A DNA stretch of 6,790 nt, taken from an uncultured Ruminococcus sp. (GTDB lineage: Bacteria > Bacillota > Clostridia > Oscillospirales > Ruminococcaceae). Position numbers and translations under genes: made by a program. The notes under the pieces were generated by a model that made no database searches, was not told the DNA's origin, and saw nothing but the letters and a program-made list of their open reading frames with translations. Below are positions 5,184 to 6,790 of this stretch, piece after piece (the first letter of the stretch is position 1; each line of letters starts with the position of its first letter). The stretch lies in the NCBI GenBank assembly GCA_946612185.1, contig CAMOEP010000123.1, positions 1-6,790 on the forward strand, given 5' to 3'.

Positions 5184-6790
5184 GTGAAAAAGACTTTACA
5201 GAAACTTTTATCGCTGGTGTTCGCCGGTGCGCTTATCGGAGGGACTGCTTCCTCCCTTTACGCATCTGCCGGTGAAGCCTACGATGTCTACAACTACGAC
5301 CGCTGGGGCGAGGCGATCCCCTCTCAGGCTGGATATATCGCAGACCGCAGCGTTTCCGGAAACGATCTGGGCGTGGGCGCTTTCGAGTCACCGTCCGACA
5401 TATTCTACGACCATAACGACATTTTCTATGTGGTGGATTCAGGCAATGACCGTATCGTTGCCATAGATTCAGAGTTCAGCACTCTGGTGAAGGTGTACGA
5501 CAAGTTCACCATGCCAGACGGCAAGACCACTACTCTTAAAAATCCCCAGGGAATTTACATCTCCGCTGAGAATGACCTTATGTATATCGCTGATAACGAG
5601 AACTCCCGTGTACTCATAAGCGACAGGGACGGCAATGTGGTCAGCGAAATAACCAAGCCCACTTCCGAGGTGTACGACCAGAAGCGTACTTTCCTGCCCC
5701 AGCGTGTTATCGCAGACAAAGCAGGAAACGTCTATGTCGTACTCAACAATATCACCACCGGTGCGGCTATGTTCAGCCCGGACGGTGAGTTCACAGGCTT
5801 CTACGGCGCAAACCGTGTTCAGCCTACCGCTGAGATAATCGGCAACTACTTCACAAGCCTGTTCACAAGCGAGGAGAAAAAGGCAAGACGTGCCAGAAAC
5901 GTCCCCACCGGTATCACAAGCTTCGATATCGACGGCGACTTCATCTTCACCTGTACTTCCTCCTCTACACAGTCTACCGATACCGTCAAGAAACTCAATG
6001 CCGCAGGCAACAACATCTTCGCAAATCTTGACCTGAAATTCGGTGACTATGCACCTATGTACGATACCTCCCAGAACAAACTCCTTGCCCCGGCTATATG
6101 CGATATCGACATCGCTGAGGACGGAAATATCAACTGCCTGGACTTCACTACCGGACGAGTTTTCCAGTACGATGAGGACTGCAACCTGCTGTTCATTACA
6201 GGTACTCTTGCAAAACAGGTGGGTGGTTTCGACCACGTTGCCGCACTGGAATCCAAGGGCAATAACCTGTACGTTGTGGATTCTCAGAAGGATACAGTTA
6301 CCATATTCAAGGAAACTGAGTTTGGCAAGATAGTCCACCAGGCTTCCGCACTCCACAACGCCGGCTACTACGAAGAAGCACTTGAACCCTGGTATGAAGT
6401 TCTCAAGCGTGACGGAAACTTCCGCCGTGCTTACGTTGGCGTAGCACTTGCCCTGCTGAGACAGGCTGACTACGAAGGCTCTATGAAGTATGCGGAACTT
6501 GCAGACGCATCTTCCATATACAACAAGGCTTTCGAGGGCTACCGCATGAACTGGCTCAAAGCTAATTTCGGCTACCTTGTGGCTGTTATAGTCGTTGCAG
6601 GCATCGCCCTGTGGATACTCAGCAAACAACTCCGGAAACGCCGTGAGGTACTCGAAGCCAAACGGCTTGCCGAGGAAGAACGTGCTGAGGCAGTCCGTGA
6701 AATGCTGGCAAGACGTGAAGCGGCGCTTGCTGAACAGGCTGAAATGGAGCGTGCCGCCCAGGAAGAAGCGGCTAAGGCTCAGGAAAGCCG
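5184..6790 (+). CDS. Exported membrane-anchored NHL-propeller / TPR protein (3' end beyond window)
   Basis: The frame is open for 535 codons from a GTG start and has no stop before the window ends, so the gene is partial. Residues 1-29 form a signal peptide with cleavage at ASA-G30. About six NHL-like blades follow (roughly 66-97, 119-155, 170-203, 239-278, 303-340, 348-380), with the typical PxxI...(D/N)xIYVVDxxNxRI pattern clearest in the first two (ADNENSRV near 137-144). Residues ~383-443 look like two TPR units (NAGYYEEALEPWYEVL; ADYEGSMKYAELA). Residues 462-479 form one membrane span. KQLRKRR after it marks the cytosolic side, and 484-535 is an Ala/Glu/Arg-rich coiled coil. NHL propellers generally bind proteins, glycans or nucleic acid; no catalytic residues are evident. 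Its place 22 nt after the permease gene suggests a partner of the transporter. Similar proteins beside such transporters, as I remember them, continue into a Yip1-like membrane domain, which cannot be seen here. Function is unassigned. Confidence 0.85.
   Translation, partial: MKKTLQKLLSLVFAGALIGGTASSLYASAGEAYDVYNYDRWGEAIPSQAGYIADRSVSGNDLGVGAFESPSDIFYDHNDIFYVVDSGNDRIVAIDSEFSTLVKVYDKFTMPDGKTTTLKNPQGIYISAENDLMYIADNENSRVLISDRDGNVVSEITKPTSEVYDQKRTFLPQRVIADKAGNVYVVLNNITTGAAMFSPDGEFTGFYGANRVQPTAEIIGNYFTSLFTSEEKKARRARNVPTGITSFDIDGDFIFTCTSSSTQSTDTVKKLNAAGNNIFANLDLKFGDYAPMYDTSQNKLLAPAICDIDIAEDGNINCLDFTTGRVFQYDEDCNLLFITGTLAKQVGGFDHVAALESKGNNLYVVDSQKDTVTIFKETEFGKIVHQASALHNAGYYEEALEPWYEVLKRDGNFRRAYVGVALALLRQADYEGSMKYAELADASSIYNKAFEGYRMNWLKANFGYLVAVIVVAGIALWILSKQLRKRREVLEAKRLAEEERAEAVREMLARREAALAEQAEMERAAQEEAAKAQES

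Noticed and set aside
5469..6629. A 386-codon open frame on the - strand opposite the propeller/TPR gene
   Set aside because: Its codons lie exactly back to back with those of the sense gene, so its stops would need TTA, CTA or TCA codons in the sense strand. The sense gene avoids these in this stretch because of strong codon preference. The antisense product shows no domain, signal peptide or ribosome binding site, whereas the sense frame has clear domains.
1..6790. CRISPR array, tRNA, rRNA, insertion sequence or phage remnant
   Set aside because: I saw no spaced direct-repeat array, cloverleaf, rRNA-like tract, transposase motif or terminal inverted repeats. Apart from the leader and the 12-22 nt gaps the window is coding.

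Overview
The window reads as one transcription unit on the + strand from a Gram-positive, Firmicutes-type bacterium. The closest match in feel is Ruminococcus or a related Oscillospiraceae member. That placement rests on the AGGAGG-type ribosome binding sites, a sigma-A-type promoter with an extended -10, frequent TTG/GTG starts, roughly half G+C, and a gene set resembling loci I remember from Ruminococcus and Paenibacillus. It comes from style and memory, not from a search.

Layout. Positions 1-57 are AT-rich and carry a direct repeat of TACCCAT(A/G)TTT just upstream of a very good promoter (TTGACA, 17-bp spacer, TATACT, 58-86). About 275 nt of untranslated leader follow (about 93-368). The leader holds a composite stem-loop, two weak terminator-like hairpins with T-tracts, and possible alternative pairings, so it may act as a regulatory leader. 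Four tightly spaced genes come next, with gaps of 17, 12 and 22 nt. They are: (1) a 980-residue exported protein whose last ~400 residues are an ABC-transporter sugar-binding protein, preceded by two carbohydrate-binding-like beta-sandwich modules, the second apparently split by a ~115-residue helical insert; (2) a MalF-like permease; (3) a MalG-like permease; (4) the first 535 codons of an exported, membrane-anchored protein with an NHL-type beta-propeller, TPR-like helices, one membrane span and a charged coiled coil, which runs off the window end.

Working together. Genes 1-3 form an incomplete CUT1-type sugar importer: capture protein and two membrane subunits, with no ATPase in the window. 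An MsmK-like shared ATPase elsewhere could supply energy. The oversized binding protein may hold a polymer or cell-wall glycan while presenting the ligand to the permeases. The propeller/TPR protein appears to span the membrane with its propeller outside and coiled coil inside, so it could be a scaffold or sensor tied to the transporter. The substrate cannot be read from the sequence. The unusual aspects are the modular binding protein, the co-transcribed transmembrane propeller protein and the long structured leader.
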